Positions 4,896-5,882 of a stretch of DNA of 5,882 nucleotides are shown piece by piece; positions within the stretch are counted from its first letter, which is position 1, and each line of letters opens with the position of its first letter. Made by a program: the position numbers and the translations under genes. Under the pieces are notes generated by a model that was not told where the DNA came from, did not search any database, and worked only from the letters and a program-made list of their open reading frames with translations. Source of the stretch: an uncultured Erysipelotrichaceae bacterium. Its GTDB lineage: Bacteria > Bacillota_I > Bacilli_A > Erysipelotrichales > Erysipelotrichaceae. The stretch covers positions 1-5,882 of the forward strand of contig CALBJM010000233.1 of assembly GCA_937893225.1 (NCBI GenBank). The letters are read 5' to 3'.

Positions 4896-5582
4896 ATGAA
4901 ATATATTGATCGTAAAAATACACCAATAAAATGGCATACTTTTTTGAAGTATGTATTACCGATAGTATTTGTATATACTTTCTATCATACTGCTAGTTCT
5001 ATTATTGCATTGTTTAATGAAAATAGTTATATAGCAATTAATTTACAGTTAGCAGGGTATTCTTTAAATCAAATGGGTGTTTTATTTTGGCCTATTATTG
5101 GTTCTTTGCTGTTTGAACTTATGGAAATCATACTGTTGTTATATGCATGTATTGGTTTATGGAAATGGGAAATATATGGCTGTAAATGCTTATTGATTGC
5201 ATTGAATATGGAATGTGTATCAAGCATTGTATACGCAGTATTGTTGAGCCGTGTGCCTGCTTTTATGTTATATATGTCAAGTGGAATGCGTATTGGCGGT
5301 GCATATCAAACGATTTGGCAGAATCTGTTGTTTGCTTCATTTATCATTTCAGCAATCATTTACTTCATATTGTTTGGTTTACATTTTGTGTATTATAGAA
5401 AACGTATTGCATTGTTTGATCCATATTACATGCAGCCACAATATACATCTGTGCAACCTGATATATTTCCAAGTTCTATGCAAGAAGCAAGTGCTTCACA
5501 GATAAGATTTTGTCAAAATTGTGGTGCACAAATAACAGAAGAAGATGCAAAATTTTGTCCAAATTGTGGTGAAAAACTATAA
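4896..5582 (+). CDS. Hypothetical four-TM membrane protein with C-terminal zinc ribbon
   Basis: The 228-residue product has about four hydrophobic segments (roughly 17–40, 60–90, 98–125 and 142–167). A basic YYRKR stop at 166–170 and a polar linker rich in Gln, Ser and Pro (about 175–202) follow. The C terminus is a compact zinc ribbon with C206-x2-C209-x11-C221-x2-C224, in the CQNCGA…FCPNCGEKL form common to zinc-ribbon domains of Firmicute membrane proteins. The ribbon is probably cytosolic and structural, or a protein-interaction module; no catalytic residues are evident. I do not recognise the membrane part. It lies between trmD and a nucleoside phosphorylase gene, in the place where rplS often occurs, and 23 bases separate it from pdp, so the two may share a transcript. 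Function unknown; the coding call is firm. Confidence 0.88.
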   Translation: MKYIDRKNTPIKWHTFLKYVLPIVFVYTFYHTASSIIALFNENSYIAINLQLAGYSLNQMGVLFWPIIGSLLFELMEIILLLYACIGLWKWEIYGCKCLLIALNMECVSSIVYAVLLSRVPAFMLYMSSGMRIGGAYQTIWQNLLFASFIISAIIYFILFGLHFVYYRKRIALFDPYYMQPQYTSVQPDIFPSSMQEASASQIRFCQNCGAQITEEDAKFCPNCGEKL

Positions 5583-5605
5583 GATAATTAGAAAAGAAGG
5601 ATATT

Positions 5606-5882
5606 ATGAGATTTGTTGACGTAATTCAGAAAAAAGCCAATGGTCTAGAATTGACAAAAGAAGAAATCCAGGAAATGGTAGATGGATTTGTTGCGGGAGA
5701 TATTCCTGATTATCAAATGTCTAGCATGATGATGGCTATTCTTCAAAGAGGAATGAGCGCAAGAGAAACTGCGGATTTGACTATGAGTATGATGCATTCT
5801 GGGGATGTCGTAGATTTGAGTGATTTACCTGGCATAAAATTAGATAAACACTCTACAGGCGGTGTAGGAGATACGACTACAT
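5606..5882 (+). CDS. pdp: Pyrimidine-nucleoside phosphorylase (3' partial)
   Basis: This enzyme splits uridine or thymidine with phosphate into the free base and (deoxy)ribose-1-phosphate, for pyrimidine salvage in the cytosol. Ninety-two residues are visible before the right edge; the family is about 430 residues, so roughly the first fifth is present. MRFVDVIQKKANGLELTKEEI and DGFVAGDIPDYQMSSMMMAIL (26–46) are the typical N-terminal helical region. RETADLTMSMMHSGD (53–67) and DKHSTGGVGDTTT (80–92) follow; the latter is the family signature with the phosphate-binding K81 and S83. AAGAAGG at 5594–5600, five bases before the ATG, supports the start. The Firmicute Pdp type (uridine and thymidine) is preferred over thymidine-specific DeoA from the overall similarity, but the fragment cannot settle this. 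Confidence 0.92.
   Translation, partial: MRFVDVIQKKANGLELTKEEIQEMVDGFVAGDIPDYQMSSMMMAILQRGMSARETADLTMSMMHSGDVVDLSDLPGIKLDKHSTGGVGDTTT

Noticed and set aside
5555..5583. TTGTCC–17 bases–TATAAG as a possible pdp promoter at the end of the zinc-ribbon gene
   Set aside because: The -35 is weak and its bases are fixed by conserved zinc-ribbon codons; co-transcription with the upstream gene explains pdp equally well.

Overview
The window is an AT-rich, low-GC Gram-positive chromosome segment with every recognisable gene on the + strand. It is built around the SRP / ribosome-maturation cluster ffh–rpsP–khpA–rimM–trmD. This order is typical of Bacillota. The protein style, and the absence of the usual Bacillus neighbours (ylxM before ffh, rplS after trmD), make an Erysipelotrichia-like gut Firmicute my best guess. 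That is inference from memory, not a database match.

Layout. Positions 1–729 hold the 3' part of a hypothetical membrane protein with a very lysine-rich cytosolic stretch, ending in a terminator that overlaps its stop codon. A textbook promoter (TTGACA–17–TACAAT) then drives a small FeoB-associated-type Cys-rich membrane protein (821–1027), closed by a terminator at 1073–1110. A short SSB-like OB-fold protein (1166–1498) without the acidic SSB tail precedes ffh (1545–2951). A hairpin follows ffh, and the rpsP -35 box lies inside its 3' arm. rpsP (3035–3316) and khpA (3319–3567) are two bases apart and are followed by a compact GCAA-loop terminator (3570–3593). rimM (3615–4124) and trmD (4121–4849) overlap by ATGA and have no obvious promoter of their own, so they probably depend on read-through of that terminator. 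After trmD come a four-TM membrane protein with a C-terminal zinc ribbon (4896–5582) and the start of a pyrimidine-nucleoside phosphorylase gene (5606 to the right edge).

How the genes work together. Ffh is the SRP GTPase that targets nascent membrane proteins. S16, RimM and KhpA act in 30S assembly and RNA binding, and TrmD makes the m1G37 modification of tRNA that prevents frameshifting. The flanking membrane proteins and pdp (nucleoside salvage) have no obvious link to this core.

No tRNA, rRNA, CRISPR array, insertion sequence or phage gene was seen, and no gene-free stretch exceeds 300 bases; the longest is 1028–1165, which holds a terminator and a candidate promoter. I found no convincing undescribed multi-gene system. 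The points most worth a second look are the tail-less SSB-like protein beside ffh, the terminator/promoter overlap before rpsP, the intra-operon terminator before rimM, and a Glu where E. coli TrmD has its catalytic Asp169.
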